Below, one piece after another: positions 9,522-18,010 of a DNA stretch of 64,000 nt. A model generated the notes under the pieces. That model saw only the letters and a list, made by a program, of their open reading frames with translations, did no database searches and was not told the DNA's origin. The stretch spans positions 849,327 to 913,326 of the forward strand of contig NZ_LHQS01000001.1 in the NCBI RefSeq assembly GCF_004102725.1. The letters run 5' to 3'. The stretch's first letter is position 1; the number at the start of each line of letters is the position of its first letter. Position numbers and translations under genes: made by a program. This DNA comes from Methanoculleus taiwanensis. Lineage in GTDB: Archaea > Halobacteriota > Methanomicrobia > Methanomicrobiales > Methanoculleaceae.

Positions 9522-10640
9522 GTGATAATCGAAGCACGTGATATTACAAAATCCTACGGCGACCAGCGCGTCTTAAACAACGTCAATCTCACCGTCAATG
9601 AGGGCGAGGTGCTCGGCATCATCGGCCCGAGCGGTTCCGGGAAGAGCACGTTTCTGCGTATCCTCGACCTGATAGAGGCACCGAACTCGGGGGAATTGCT
9701 GCTCTTCGGTGAAGACGTCCTTGCGAGGCGGAACCGGTGGATCGAACTCCGGCGCCGGATGGGGATGCTCTTCCAGAAACCGATCGTCTTCAACGCCAGT
9801 GTCTACGACAACGTCGCCATGGGCATGCGCTACCGCAGCGAGAGCAAGGCAGAGATCGACCGGAGGGTGAAGGAGACGCTGGAAGCTGTCGGCCTTTCCC
9901 GGTACATCAAAAGTTCCGCCCGTGACCTCTCCGGCGGCGAGCAGCAGCGGGTGGCCTTATCACGGGTGATCGTCACCGAACCGGAGATCCTCTTCCTCGA
10001 CGAACCGACGGCAAACCTCGACCCGACCTCCACGGCCACCATCGAGGAGATGGTGCTCCGGCTGAACCGGGAGGTCGGAACCACAGTCGTCATAAACACC
10101 CATGATATGCTCCAGGGTCAGCGGCTCTCGCAGCGGGTCGGGGTGATGATCGCGGGCAGGATCATGCAGGTTGGAAGGCCGAAAGAGATCTTCAACAATC
10201 CAGAGAACCTCCAGATCGCGCGTTTCGTGGGCGTCGACAACATCCTCTCCGGCAGGATTGTCCCGGGCGGTCAGGGCGATCTTACGGTGGTCGAGGTGCA
10301 GGGCAACCGGCTTGAGGTTGCCGAGCAGCCACCGGTCGGGAAGGGTGCCGGGGTGCGGGTCGTCTTCCGGGGAGAGGATGTCACGATAGGGGTCGGGAAA
10401 CCAGCCACGACAAGTGCCAGAAACGTCTTTTCCGGCGCCATTACGGGTATCGAATCGACCGCGCCGTTCGTCGGCGTGACGGTTGACTGCGGATTTTCGG
10501 TCACAGCGCTCGTGACCGCCCGATCTGCGGATTCTATGGACCTCGAGGCAGGAAAGGAGGTCTGGGTCTCCTTCAAGGCCAGTGCCATGCACCTCATCGC
10601 GGAGGAGCCGGGTACCGGTGATGAGGGAAAAGTATCATGA
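9522..10640 (+). CDS. tupC: Tungstate ABC transporter ATPase, TupC type, with C-terminal TOBE-like domain
   Basis: A 372-residue ABC ATPase: Walker A GPSGSGKST (about residues 35-43), signature LSGGEQQR, Walker B ILFLDEPTANLD. Residues about 290-355 (ARNVFSGAITGIES...) form a TOBE/MOP-like oxyanion-binding domain that can sense molybdate or tungstate and inhibit transport. I choose the GTG at 9522 because GGAGGTGA ends 5 nt before it; the GTG at 9513 has no such signal. It is translationally coupled to tupB. Confidence 0.93.
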   Translation: MIIEARDITKSYGDQRVLNNVNLTVNEGEVLGIIGPSGSGKSTFLRILDLIEAPNSGELLLFGEDVLARRNRWIELRRRMGMLFQKPIVFNASVYDNVAMGMRYRSESKAEIDRRVKETLEAVGLSRYIKSSARDLSGGEQQRVALSRVIVTEPEILFLDEPTANLDPTSTATIEEMVLRLNREVGTTVVINTHDMLQGQRLSQRVGVMIAGRIMQVGRPKEIFNNPENLQIARFVGVDNILSGRIVPGGQGDLTVVEVQGNRLEVAEQPPVGKGAGVRVVFRGEDVTIGVGKPATTSARNVFSGAITGIESTAPFVGVTVDCGFSVTALVTARSADSMDLEAGKEVWVSFKASAMHLIAEEPGTGDEGKVS

Positions 10641-10674
10641 CGATACATGTAGATCTATCACCTGGAGCATGGTT

Positions 10675-11481
10675 ATGAGTCCAAGACGAGAGATGGAGTC
10701 GAAGCTGAAAGGAGAATCGCTGGTGAGGCACGGGTTGATGCGGCGGTATGAGGGGCGGCCGCAGCTCCGGATAGCTCCCGAGCTCAACGTCGTCAAGATC
10801 GGCGGGCATGGCATCATCGACTACGGCGCAGATGTGGTACGGCCGCTTGCCGACGAGATCGGGGAGCTCTCGAAGACATACAAGATGCTCATCGTCACGG
10901 GCGGCGGCGTGCGGGTGCGGCATATCCTCGATCTCGGTCTTGACCTCGGGATGCCGACGGGTGTCCTTGCGGAGCTGACCAGCAAGATCAGCGAGCAGAA
11001 CGCGATCATGATGGCGGTGCTGCTCTCGCAGTACGGCGGCATGCGGATTCACACCGCCGATCTTTTGGATATTCCGATGCTGCTACGGATGGGGATGCTG
11101 CCGGTGACCCACGGGACGCCGCCCTACGGGCTCTACGAGTACCCCCCCGATATCGGGATGATCCCGCCGCACCGCACCGATACCGGAGCGCTCCTCGCGG
11201 CAGAGGTGGTCGGGGCGAAACGCTGCATCCTCGTCAAGAACGTCGACGGCCTCTACACGGAGAATCCCTTTGTCAACTCCGATGCGGAGCTTATCAGGGA
11301 TATCCCGGCGCGGGAACTTCTCGATATGCAGATGGAGGATCTCGTCCTCGAGGAGAAGGTCGTCGAGCTGCTGCTCCATACCAGGAACGTGAAGCAAGTG
11401 CAGATCATCAACGGGCACAAGCCCGGCCTGCTGACGGCAGCGCTCCATGGGGAGAATGTCGGGACGATCATCCGGGCGTAA
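10675..11481 (+). CDS. Molybdenum/tungsten storage protein homologue (amino-acid-kinase fold)
   Basis: A 268-residue protein of the uridylate-kinase-like fold. It matches the Azotobacter MoSto subunits in order: VVKIGGHGIIDYGAD, VTGGGVRVRH, IPPHRTDTGALLAAE, VKNVDGLYTENP, QIINGHKPG and HGENVGTIIRA. MoSto packs polyoxomolybdate or tungstate clusters in an ATP-driven alpha3beta3 cage; here only one gene is present, so a homo-oligomer is expected. ATG at 10675 has GGAG 7 nt upstream. It follows tupC by 34 bp, which supports a Mo/W role rather than UMP kinase. The storage function is inferred. Confidence 0.85.
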   Translation: MSPRREMESKLKGESLVRHGLMRRYEGRPQLRIAPELNVVKIGGHGIIDYGADVVRPLADEIGELSKTYKMLIVTGGGVRVRHILDLGLDLGMPTGVLAELTSKISEQNAIMMAVLLSQYGGMRIHTADLLDIPMLLRMGMLPVTHGTPPYGLYEYPPDIGMIPPHRTDTGALLAAEVVGAKRCILVKNVDGLYTENPFVNSDAELIRDIPARELLDMQMEDLVLEEKVVELLLHTRNVKQVQIINGHKPGLLTAALHGENVGTIIRA

Positions 11482-11572
11482 CGCTCCGGAGAGTGGCGGT
11501 AGGTTGGACTCTCCCCCCCCTCTTGTAGGTAATCTTTACTCGTTACTACCTGCCTAAAAGTATATTTCGGTA

Positions 11573-11588
11573 AAATAACCTCATTAAC
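11573..11588 (-). promoter_or_regulatory. Putative Mo/W operator, site 2 (upstream of wtp operon)
   Basis: On the minus strand this reads GTTAATGAGGTTATTT, matching GTTAAY-N4-TTA-N2-T. It lies about 20 bp upstream of the wtpA TATA box (about 11608-11617). A 12-bp stretch here, CATTAACTCAGG (11582-11593), also occurs exactly at 15598-15609 next to site 3. Confidence 0.55.
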
Positions 11589-11637
11589 TCAGGGCGAATA
11601 TAGAAGCTATATATTAATGCCCGTTCATGATTTTCTC

Positions 11638-12717
11638 ATGAAAAATATGCGCATATGTGCAATTCTTCTCCTATGCTTCTGCGCTGCTGTCATGATCTGC
11701 GGTTGCACCGGGACATCATCCGAACAGACCTCCCCCGAACAGGGAGCAACCACCGCTACAGCGACTCCTGCAGAGAAGATCCAGGTCAAGGTCTTCCATG
11801 CCGGGAGCCTCACCGGGCCGTTTGAGAAACTGAAAGCAGCATTCGAAGCGGAGTTCCCGAACACCGAAGTGCTCCTCGAACCTGCAGGAAGCGTCGACAC
11901 CATCAAGAAGGTGACGGAGAACGGCAAGCCCGCCGATGTCGTTGCATCCGCCGATTACGCACTCATCCCGAAGATGATGGTGCCCGATCACGCCGACTGG
12001 TATCTCACCTTCGCCAAGAACACGATGGTGCTCACCTACACGAACGACAGCAAGTATGCGGATGAGATCACCGCAGAGAACTGGTATGACGTCCTTGACC
12101 GCGAGGGTGTCAGGTGGGCGTTCTCCGACCCGAACTCCGATCCCTGCGGCTACCGCACGCCGATGGTGATCCAGCTCGCCGAGGCTCACTACAACAACGA
12201 CCAGATCTTTGAGACTCTCCTTGGTGAGCACAGCGATATCACCGTCACCGAAGAGAACGGCACCTACACCATCCACGCTACCGAACCGAACCCCGACAGT
12301 ACGACCCTGACCATCCGGCCGAAGAGCGTCGAGCTCGTGCAGATGGTGCAGTCCGGCGGCCTCGACTACGCCTGGGAGTACCGGAGCGTTGCGGTGCAGA
12401 ACGACCTCGAGTTCATCGAGCTTCCGGCAGCAATCGATCTCTCTGACATCGAGTATGCCGACACGTATGCAACCGTTCAGATCGAGTGCAAGAAAGGCGA
12501 CGGGACGACCATCTATGTGGGCGCTCCCATCGTCTACGGTGTGACCGTCCCCGAGATCGCCGAGCACCCCGAGATGGGTGTTGCGTTTGTCAAGATGCTG
12601 ATTGGCCCCACCGGACAGGCGATCCTGACCGAAGACGGACAGCCCCCGATCGTTCCGGCCGGCGGCTATGGCAGCATACCTGCGGAGCTCACCTCCCTGG
12701 TTGCCATGAAGGCCTAA
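11638..12717 (+). CDS. wtpA: Tungstate/molybdate-binding lipoprotein, WtpA type
   Basis: A 359-residue lipoprotein: signal peptide with lipobox ICGC, a Thr/Ser/Ala linker, then the WtpA domain (VKVFHAGSLTGPFEKLKAAFE, PADVVASADYALIPKMM, SDPNSDPCGYRTPMVIQLAE, GLDYAWEYRSVAVQ). WtpA proteins bind tungstate very tightly with six oxygen ligands. The TATA box centred near 11612 is 26 nt before the ATG at 11638, which points to a leaderless mRNA and favours this ATG over the one at 11617. Followed by wtpB and wtpC. Confidence 0.93.
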   Translation: MKNMRICAILLLCFCAAVMICGCTGTSSEQTSPEQGATTATATPAEKIQVKVFHAGSLTGPFEKLKAAFEAEFPNTEVLLEPAGSVDTIKKVTENGKPADVVASADYALIPKMMVPDHADWYLTFAKNTMVLTYTNDSKYADEITAENWYDVLDREGVRWAFSDPNSDPCGYRTPMVIQLAEAHYNNDQIFETLLGEHSDITVTEENGTYTIHATEPNPDSTTLTIRPKSVELVQMVQSGGLDYAWEYRSVAVQNDLEFIELPAAIDLSDIEYADTYATVQIECKKGDGTTIYVGAPIVYGVTVPEIAEHPEMGVAFVKMLIGPTGQAILTEDGQPPIVPAGGYGSIPAELTSLVAMKA

Positions 12718-12756
12718 AATCCCCCCTTTTTATCACCACAGAGGACGTTTTTACTG

Positions 12757-13626
12757 ATGAAGATGGCAACACTCCTGAAAGACCTCTTTTCACCCGGCGA
12801 GAGCCTGTCTGCCGTATGGCCCCAACGCAGGATCGACTGGTGCATCCTCGGGTTCTGTCTCCTCGGGTCGGTTATCGTCGGCATCACGGTGCTTGCGCTT
12901 GCAAATATCTCGATCACTGAACTTGCCGACCCGGGGCACCTCTTTGAGGTGGCGACGAGTTCTGCGGTGGTCGGTTCGCTCCTCCTGACCTTCGGTGCCG
13001 GTTTCAATGCCGTGCTGCTGCTCATCCTCTTCGGCACGCCGCTCGCCTACGTGCTCGCGCGGTCGCAGCCTTCGCGCACAAAAGAGATGGTGGAGAGCAT
13101 TGTCGATATCCCGCTCATCCTTCCCCACACCGTCGCAGGTCTCCTCGTCTACCTCCTCTTCATGCGAAGAGGATGGCTTGGAGCACCGCTCTCGGAGGTC
13201 GGGATCGCCTTTGAGGACGCCTACCCCGGGACGGTCGTTGCGATGCTCTTTGTGGCATCCCCGTTCTACATCAACACGATGCGGGAGGGATTTTTGAAAG
13301 TGCCGGTGCACCTCGAGAACGTTGCCCGGACACTCGGGGCGACGAGATTCCAGACCTTCTCTCAGGTGACACTGCCCTTAAGTTTCCGGCATATGTACAA
13401 CGGTGCGCTCCTTGCCTGGGGGCGGGCTATCGGCGAGTTTGCGGGTGTCATCATGATCGCCTACTATCCCTTCATCGTCTCGACGCTGATCTACTACGCA
13501 TTCACGACGGACGGCATCAGGACGAGCAGGAGCATCGCGTTCACCGTCATCATCGTCAGCTTTGTTGTTTTCCTGCTGCTGCGGCGCCTGACGCGCTACG
13601 TGGGGAGGTACGATGATCGAGTTTGA
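12757..13626 (+). CDS. wtpB: Tungstate/molybdate ABC permease, WtpB type
   Basis: A 289-residue permease with about six membrane segments and the EAA loop (NVARTLGATRFQTFSQVTLPL then LAWGRAIGEFAGVIMI). An N-terminal 30-residue cytoplasmic stretch precedes the first membrane helix. It lies 39 nt after wtpA with a T-run between them, and overlaps the start of wtpC by 14 bp, so it is coupled to the ATPase. It forms the membrane channel of the Wtp importer. Confidence 0.92.
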   Translation: MKMATLLKDLFSPGESLSAVWPQRRIDWCILGFCLLGSVIVGITVLALANISITELADPGHLFEVATSSAVVGSLLLTFGAGFNAVLLLILFGTPLAYVLARSQPSRTKEMVESIVDIPLILPHTVAGLLVYLLFMRRGWLGAPLSEVGIAFEDAYPGTVVAMLFVASPFYINTMREGFLKVPVHLENVARTLGATRFQTFSQVTLPLSFRHMYNGALLAWGRAIGEFAGVIMIAYYPFIVSTLIYYAFTTDGIRTSRSIAFTVIIVSFVVFLLLRRLTRYVGRYDDRV

Positions 13627-14692
13627 CCGAGTATCGCTGACGCTCGGGCAGTTCGCTCTGAAAGATATCAGCCTGACGATCAACGAGGGGGATTACTACT
13701 TCATCGTCGGGCCTTCCGGGGCAGGAAAGACAGTGATGCTCGAGGCGATCGCCGGGCTCCACCTGCCGGGGCAGGGGCGCGTGCTCCTCCGGGGTGAGGA
13801 TATCACCGCTACGCCGCCGGAAAAGCGGCGCATCGGGCTTGTATATCAGGATTACTCGCTCTTCCCGCACATGACCGTCACCGGCAACATCGCTTTCGGA
13901 CTGCGTCTTCAGGGGTATTCGAAGGAGGAGATCTCCCGTGAGGTGGACGACCTTCTGCAGCGGTTCGGCATCGAACATCTGGCGGATCGCTACCCGCTGA
14001 CACTCTCCGGCGGCGAGCAGCAGCGGGTAGCGCTTGCCCGCTCCATTGCGGTGAAGCCTGATATTCTGCTGCTCGACGAACCGCTCTCGGCGCTCGATCC
14101 GGTCACGCGGGAGAAGTTCATGCAGGACCTTGCGGCTCTTCACCGCGAGCAGCACCTGACGATCGTCCAGGTGAGCCATGAGCGGAGCGAAGCGCGGCGC
14201 CTCGGCACCCGGATGGCGGTCATCATCGACGGCAGGCTCGCCGCCGAGGATCGGGTCAGCGCGGTGCTGAACACTCCCGATCGCCCGGACGTCGCCAGGT
14301 TCGTCGGAATAGAGAACGTCCTCGAGGGCAGTGTGGTTGAGAGCACCGGCGGCCTTGCCGTTATCGATGTATCGGGCATCCGGTTTGAAGCGGTGACGGA
14401 TGCCCGACCCGGGACCTGCGTCTGCCTCTGCGTCAGAGGTCAGGACATCGGCATCGCGCTTTCAGGCAGCCACGCATCAAGCGCCCGGAATGTCTTCTCC
14501 GGAACGGTGACCGGACTTGTCGGCAACGGGCCGCTCGTCGATGTCAGGGTTGATTGCGGTGTGGCAGTGACTGCTCTCCTGACCGAGAAGTCGGTCGACG
14601 ACCTCGGATTAAAACCCGGATCTGCGGTTGTTGTGCTCATCAAGGCAAGCGCTATCCATGTGATCGCCAGAGACTCCGACCTGAAGGTCTGA
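13613..14692 (+). CDS. wtpC: Tungstate/molybdate ABC ATPase, WtpC type
   Basis: A 359-residue ATPase: Walker A GPSGAGKT (residues 33-40), signature LSGGEQQR, Walker [13 protein letters not shown], and a C-terminal TOBE/MOP-like oxyanion sensor ([15 protein letters not shown]...). The ATG follows GGGAGG by 5 nt and overlaps wtpB. It ends directly against the convergent gene at 14693 with no spacer, so the two transcripts must overlap. Confidence 0.93.
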   Translation: MIEFDRVSLTLGQFALKDISLTINEGDYYFIVGPSGAGKTVMLEAIAGLHLPGQGRVLLRGEDITATPPEKRRIGLVYQDYSLFPHMTVTGNIAFGLRLQGYSKEEISREVDDLLQRFGIEHLADRYPLTLSGGEQQRVALARSIAVKPDILLLDEPLSALDPVTREKFMQDLAALHREQHLTIVQVSHERSEARRLGTRMAVIIDGRLAAEDRVSAVLNTPDRPDVARFVGIENVLEGSVVESTGGLAVIDVSGIRFEAVTDARPGTCVCLCVRGQDIGIALSGSHASSARNVFSGTVTGLVGNGPLVDVRVDCGVAVTALLTEKSVDDLGLKPGSAVVVLIKASAIHVIARDSDLKV

Positions 14693-15133
14693 TCATTCAG
14701 AGACGGTGCTGTCTTCGCCTTCGATATCCGGGCTGTGCAGCTCTACGGGCGAAAGCCTGCCGCGCATGGTCTGATCCGGGCTTATCTCCATTCTCTTGAG
14801 GAGTTCGGTGAACATCCCCTCACCCAGGATCTCCTCCGCTGCATCGGTGTATCCCTCTTCAATCATCCGGAGTATGCGGGAGGTGCCTTTCGGCGTGGTG
14901 GAGATCCCGATCCGTTCCATTCTGCGGATAAGTCCGTCCTGCTCCATCCCATCGAAGGTCGGGAGGACATAGTAGTGCGGAACCTGGAGGAATTCGGCGA
15001 GCTTCCGGGTCGTGGGGAGGCGCATCGAGACGCCGCCCGGTGCTATACTGATGGTCACGCGGCGATCCACGAAGAGGAGGATTTGTACTGCTGCATCGAA
15101 GAGCTCGTTCTGGTCGGGCATGGTCTTGCTCAC
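14693..15133 (-). CDS. Small winged-helix-like protein, possible regulator
   Basis: A 146-residue protein with no family I can name. Its middle (TTRKLAEFLQVPHYYVLPTFDGMEQDGLIRRMERIGISTTPKG in segments) looks like a winged helix: a helix-turn-helix followed by a beta wing. That suggests DNA binding, and its place between the wtp operon and a second Mo/W-type promoter region makes it a candidate regulator. Start may be GTG 15133 or ATG 15121; neither has a ribosome binding site. It probably shares a transcript with the gene at 15168. Function is a guess from structure and place. Confidence 0.65.
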   Translation of the reverse strand: MSKTMPDQNELFDAAVQILLFVDRRVTISIAPGGVSMRLPTTRKLAEFLQVPHYYVLPTFDGMEQDGLIRRMERIGISTTPKGTSRILRMIEEGYTDAAEEILGEGMFTELLKRMEISPDQTMRGRLSPVELHSPDIEGEDSTVSE

Positions 15134-15167
15134 AAAAAGGTGTAGATTTTTGTACGGTGGGAGGGGG

Positions 15168-15404
15168 TTACACTGCTGCTGCCGCTCTCATCTCGCCCCG
15201 CTCTTCCTCGGGCATCTCTTCGAGGTAGACGACCTCCGCGCCGACATCTTTTGCGATCTGCTCGAGTTCGGTCTTCCTGAAGTGCACGCTCTCAATTTTG
15301 AAATGCATTTCATCGCCTTTTTCGCCGGTGACGGCAACGACGCGGAACCGCGGCTGCTTTACACCGGTTCCAACCTTCTGGCGCTCACGTACGTAGATCT
15401 TCAT
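15168..15404 (-). CDS. Conserved-looking small basic/acidic protein, function unknown
   Basis: A 78-residue protein, MKIYVRERQKVGTGVKQPRF..., with a beta-rich first half and an acidic end (YLEEMPEEERGE). The start has AGAGGTGA about 8 nt upstream. A TATA-like element on the minus strand at 15456-15464 is placed to drive it, with a short leader. The winged-helix gene follows by 34 nt, so the two likely form an operon. I do not recognise the family. Confidence 0.75.
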   Translation of the reverse strand: MKIYVRERQKVGTGVKQPRFRVVAVTGEKGDEMHFKIESVHFRKTELEQIAKDVGAEVVYLEEMPEEERGEMRAAAAV

Positions 15405-15426
15405 GGTCTTTTCACCTCTGAAACAG

Positions 15427-15464
15427 TTGGTATACCACCTGGTATAAGTTCTGGCTATTTAATA
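15427..15464 (-). promoter_or_regulatory. Promoter with palindrome/direct repeat for the 15404 gene
   Basis: Reading on the minus strand, TATTAAATA (15456-15464) is a TATA box about 27 nt before the expected transcription start. The start region holds the perfect palindrome GGTATACC (15429-15436) and a second TGGTATA copy at 15440-15446, a layout expected for repressor binding at the start site. Confidence 0.4.
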
Positions 15465-15584
15465 CTTTCCCAGGATCCTGCCTGTGCCCGCTGATCTCAA
15501 CTCCTTATATCTGTGGCTGTAATGCAGAAATACGGTGAATTTGCAGTAATTTCAAGCACCGGGGGATTGCCTGCGCTTCATTTA

Positions 15585-15600
15585 GTTAATCGGGTTACAT
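15585..15600 (+). promoter_or_regulatory. Putative Mo/W operator, site 3 (upstream of the TiaS-like gene)
   Basis: GTTAATCGGGTTACAT matches GTTAAY-N4-TTA-N2-T and ends 75 nt before the ATG at 15676. It is part of a wider inverted repeat, AGTTAAT (15584-15590) and ATTAACT (15599-15605), with an 8-nt spacer. Confidence 0.5.
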
Positions 15601-15675
15601 TAACTCAGGAAGGCTTCTTCACGTAAAAGAGCTGATGATAGAGGAAGACAGAGGGTATCCTCCGGAGCAGAGACC

Positions 15676-16374
15676 ATGACCGTATACCTCGGCATCGACG
15701 ACACCGACACCCCCGAATCCCGTGGAACCGGGCGGCTTGCCCGTATGATTGCGACAGAACTCTCCGGGATCTGCCGGATCTCCGGCGTGACCCGGCATCA
15801 GCTCTACGTCCACGACGACATTCCGTATACGTCGCACAATAGCTGCGCCGTCCTCCATATCGAGGAGGTAGAGAACGGATCCGTCCGGGAGATCTTCACC
15901 GCTGCCCGCGAGCTGATCCTCGCAGACTTTATTGAAGGGAGCGACCCCGGTATCTGCATCGCTCCGGAGAACCAGGTACCCGACCATCTGCTCTCGTTTG
16001 GGCTGCGGGCAAAGAGCAGCGTGGTGACACAGGACGAGGCGCGCCACCTCGCCCGGCAGGCAGGCATTACGCTTGAAGGGCTCGGCGGCACGAACGGCGG
16101 CATCATCGGAGCTCTCGCCGGGGTCGGTCTCGCCGCCTCCCGGAACGATGGGAGGTTCGTTGTCCGCGGATGCACGCGAGACCTCAAAGGCTGCCAGACC
16201 GTTGCGACGCTCCTTGGCGGCGGCGTCGACAGCGTCATGACCGCCGATGGGATACACGTCACCGAGGGTGTCGTCGAGATCCGCAAGTTCCCAAAACCGG
16301 CCCTCCGGCAGGGGCGGGCGGTGCTCTTCGTCGAGGATGCCGGCGGCGTCTACCGCGATCTTGTGGTCGGGTAG
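15676..16374 (+). CDS. Short TiaS-like protein (GIDDTDT nucleotide-binding domain)
   Basis: A 232-residue protein beginning TVYLGIDDTDTPESRGTG, the signature of the kinase-like domain in TiaS, which puts agmatine on tRNA-Ile2. It also has GLGGTNGGIIGALAGVGL. True TiaS is about 420 residues with C-terminal OB-fold and zinc-ribbon domains, and these are absent here, so it is probably a paralogue of different function. ATG at 15676 has GGAG about 9 nt upstream. The Mo/W-type element at 15585 suggests it belongs with the neighbouring uptake genes. Substrate unknown. Confidence 0.75.
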   Translation: MTVYLGIDDTDTPESRGTGRLARMIATELSGICRISGVTRHQLYVHDDIPYTSHNSCAVLHIEEVENGSVREIFTAARELILADFIEGSDPGICIAPENQVPDHLLSFGLRAKSSVVTQDEARHLARQAGITLEGLGGTNGGIIGALAGVGLAASRNDGRFVVRGCTRDLKGCQTVATLLGGGVDSVMTADGIHVTEGVVEIRKFPKPALRQGRAVLFVEDAGGVYRDLVVG

Positions 16375-16413
16375 CCGACTCACCTCTTCACCCTGAATCC
16401 AGAACAGTTCTGC

Positions 16414-16423
16414 CTTCTTTTTT
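16414..16423 (+). terminator. T-rich terminator after the TiaS-like gene
   Basis: CTTCTTTTTT lies about 40 nt after the stop codon on the + strand, between two convergent genes. It fits an archaeal T-tract terminator. Confidence 0.4.
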
Positions 16424-16459
16424 GATTGTAAATGAGGTTTCGGGAGTCGGATTCCGGCC

Positions 16460-17446
16460 TCATCCGAGCGGCTGCGGCCACCCGTCCCTGCCTTTCTCGA
16501 AGGCCTCCAGCATGAAGGCAACGAACGAGGCGGCCTTCTCCGGATGCTCCGCCGTCGCCGGGACGGTCAGGGCATAGACGATGGGCGCTCCCGTTCTGAG
16601 GCTCCCGATGGAGCCGAACCGCTGAAATCCGAGCTGCACCGTCACGTTCCGGTAGGTATCCGTATAGGCGGCGCTCGAGAGATCGATCTCCGGCGGGAGG
16701 TTGATCGAGGAAAGGCCGTGGGCGTCGGCCACGCTCCGGTACTCGAAGGCGTAATCGATACCGCCAGCGTCGAGGAGCGAGAGGAGGTAGATGGATCCGT
16801 CCCGGATCTGCACCTTCCCGTCCGATGGCCGCAGCACCTCGGGGAGCGTGATCGCGACAGTTCCGCCCGACCGGTTCACGGCCGGCCGGGGATCGAGGTG
16901 ATCGCCGATGATTGCGTCAAAGAGCGCCCTGTTCCCGTAATGTTCTTCGGCGAGTGCCGTCACCATCAGCGCCCGGTAGCCGCACGCGTCGAGCATCGGA
17001 TTGGAAAATCCCACCCTGACATCCGGCCGGGCGAGAATGGTATACCAGTTCTCGCGTGTGATCTCATCGGCATACAGGCTCTTTTCGGTGTAGGCGATCA
17101 CCATCTCATTCGTTGCGAACGGCGTGCAGGTATCGGTATAATTACCGCTCCCGTCTTCCATCGGGCGGAACATCATATCCGGTATCAGCGATGCATCCGC
17201 CACCGCCACGACGTCGACAGCCCGGTGCAGATCGGTGACCTGCCTGACCGCCTGGATGCTCCCGTGTCCCTCGACCCGAACGTCGACGCCGGGATGCAGG
17301 TCTTCGTAAGCCGCCTCGATCTCCTCCAGGGGGCCGAGCAGGCTGCCTGCCGGTACGACGCGGAGTTCCGTGACCCTCTCCTCTCCCATGCAGCCTGCCG
17401 TCAGAACCAGCAGGACGGCACAGAGCATGAGCAGCACTGTCTTCAT
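16460..17446 (-). CDS. Orphan WtpA-like oxyanion-binding lipoprotein
   Basis: A 328-residue lipoprotein (lipobox LTAGC) with the WtpA pattern: RVVPAGSLLGPLEEIEAAYE, VDVVAVADASLIPDMM, FSNPMLDACGYRALMVTALAEEHYGN, GGIDYAFEYRSVADAHGL. It is clearly related to the wtpA gene at 11638 but diverged. No permease or ATPase gene is next to it; it is the last gene of the secreted-protein operon, 3 bp after the preceding stop. It may feed WtpBC or act as an oxyanion carrier for the surface proteins. Oxyanion choice is inferred. Confidence 0.88.
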   Translation of the reverse strand: MKTVLLMLCAVLLVLTAGCMGEERVTELRVVPAGSLLGPLEEIEAAYEDLHPGVDVRVEGHGSIQAVRQVTDLHRAVDVVAVADASLIPDMMFRPMEDGSGNYTDTCTPFATNEMVIAYTEKSLYADEITRENWYTILARPDVRVGFSNPMLDACGYRALMVTALAEEHYGNRALFDAIIGDHLDPRPAVNRSGGTVAITLPEVLRPSDGKVQIRDGSIYLLSLLDAGGIDYAFEYRSVADAHGLSSINLPPEIDLSSAAYTDTYRNVTVQLGFQRFGSIGSLRTGAPIVYALTVPATAEHPEKAASFVAFMLEAFEKGRDGWPQPLG

Positions 17447-17449
17447 CCG

Positions 17450-18004
17450 CTACCGCCGGTGCACCTCGACCCGGTCGACCCACTTCACCCATGAACTCCC
17501 CTCGGTGATGACGTCGGGGCTCTCGGTGATGATGACGATCCGTAAGGGTCCGCCCTCCTCGTAGGTGAGCGGTCTGCCATCCTGCTCGTAGGCCAGAATA
17601 ACCCTGAGAGGCGGCGCCGGGATCTCGCGGAGGTTCTCATCGAAGGTAAAGAACCCTTTTCCTCGCACCTGATCGGTATCAAAGACCCAGAGATACCCGT
17701 CTTCGGCGGAGACATAGACGAGGTCATTCTCGTCCACCCCGCCCGCCATCAGAGCGAGATCGGCGACGAGCACCCCCCGGTACCGGTTCGGCCCGAAGGT
17801 GATCCCGACGGTGGAGACTGCATACCCGTATCCCTCTTCGGCGGGCAGTGCCCGGAGCTCGGCGAGCGTGAGCACCTCTTCGGTATCGCCGGCAACCGTG
17901 AGGTTCCAGGCTATCTGCTCCCCGGTTCCGCTTTCGCTTGCTCCCATGCACCCGCAGATGCAGACGGCGGCGGCGAGCAGGAGGATAGATACAATGCGCA
18001 GCAC
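17450..18004 (-). CDS. Lipoprotein with a sulfite-oxidase-fold domain lacking the Mo-ligating Cys
   Basis: A 184-residue lipoprotein (lipobox CICGC). The mature part resembles the oxidoreductase molybdopterin-binding domain: LAELRALPAEEGYGY, RYRGVLVADLALMAGG, VYVSAEDGYLWVFD, PLTYEEGGPLRIVI and WVKWVDRVEV. All Cys residues lie in the signal region, so it cannot hold molybdenum through the usual Cys ligand; it may bind a pterin or protein partner instead. GTG start at 18004 follows GGAGGTGA by 6 nt and sits 6 bp after the previous gene. Confidence 0.8.
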   Translation of the reverse strand: MLRIVSILLLAAAVCICGCMGASESGTGEQIAWNLTVAGDTEEVLTLAELRALPAEEGYGYAVSTVGITFGPNRYRGVLVADLALMAGGVDENDLVYVSAEDGYLWVFDTDQVRGKGFFTFDENLREIPAPPLRVILAYEQDGRPLTYEEGGPLRIVIITESPDVITEGSSWVKWVDRVEVHRR

Positions 18005-18010
18005 CTGCCG

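Noticed and set aside
10675-11481. UMP kinase
   Set aside because: The fold is shared, but the motif order and operon fit Mo/W storage proteins better.
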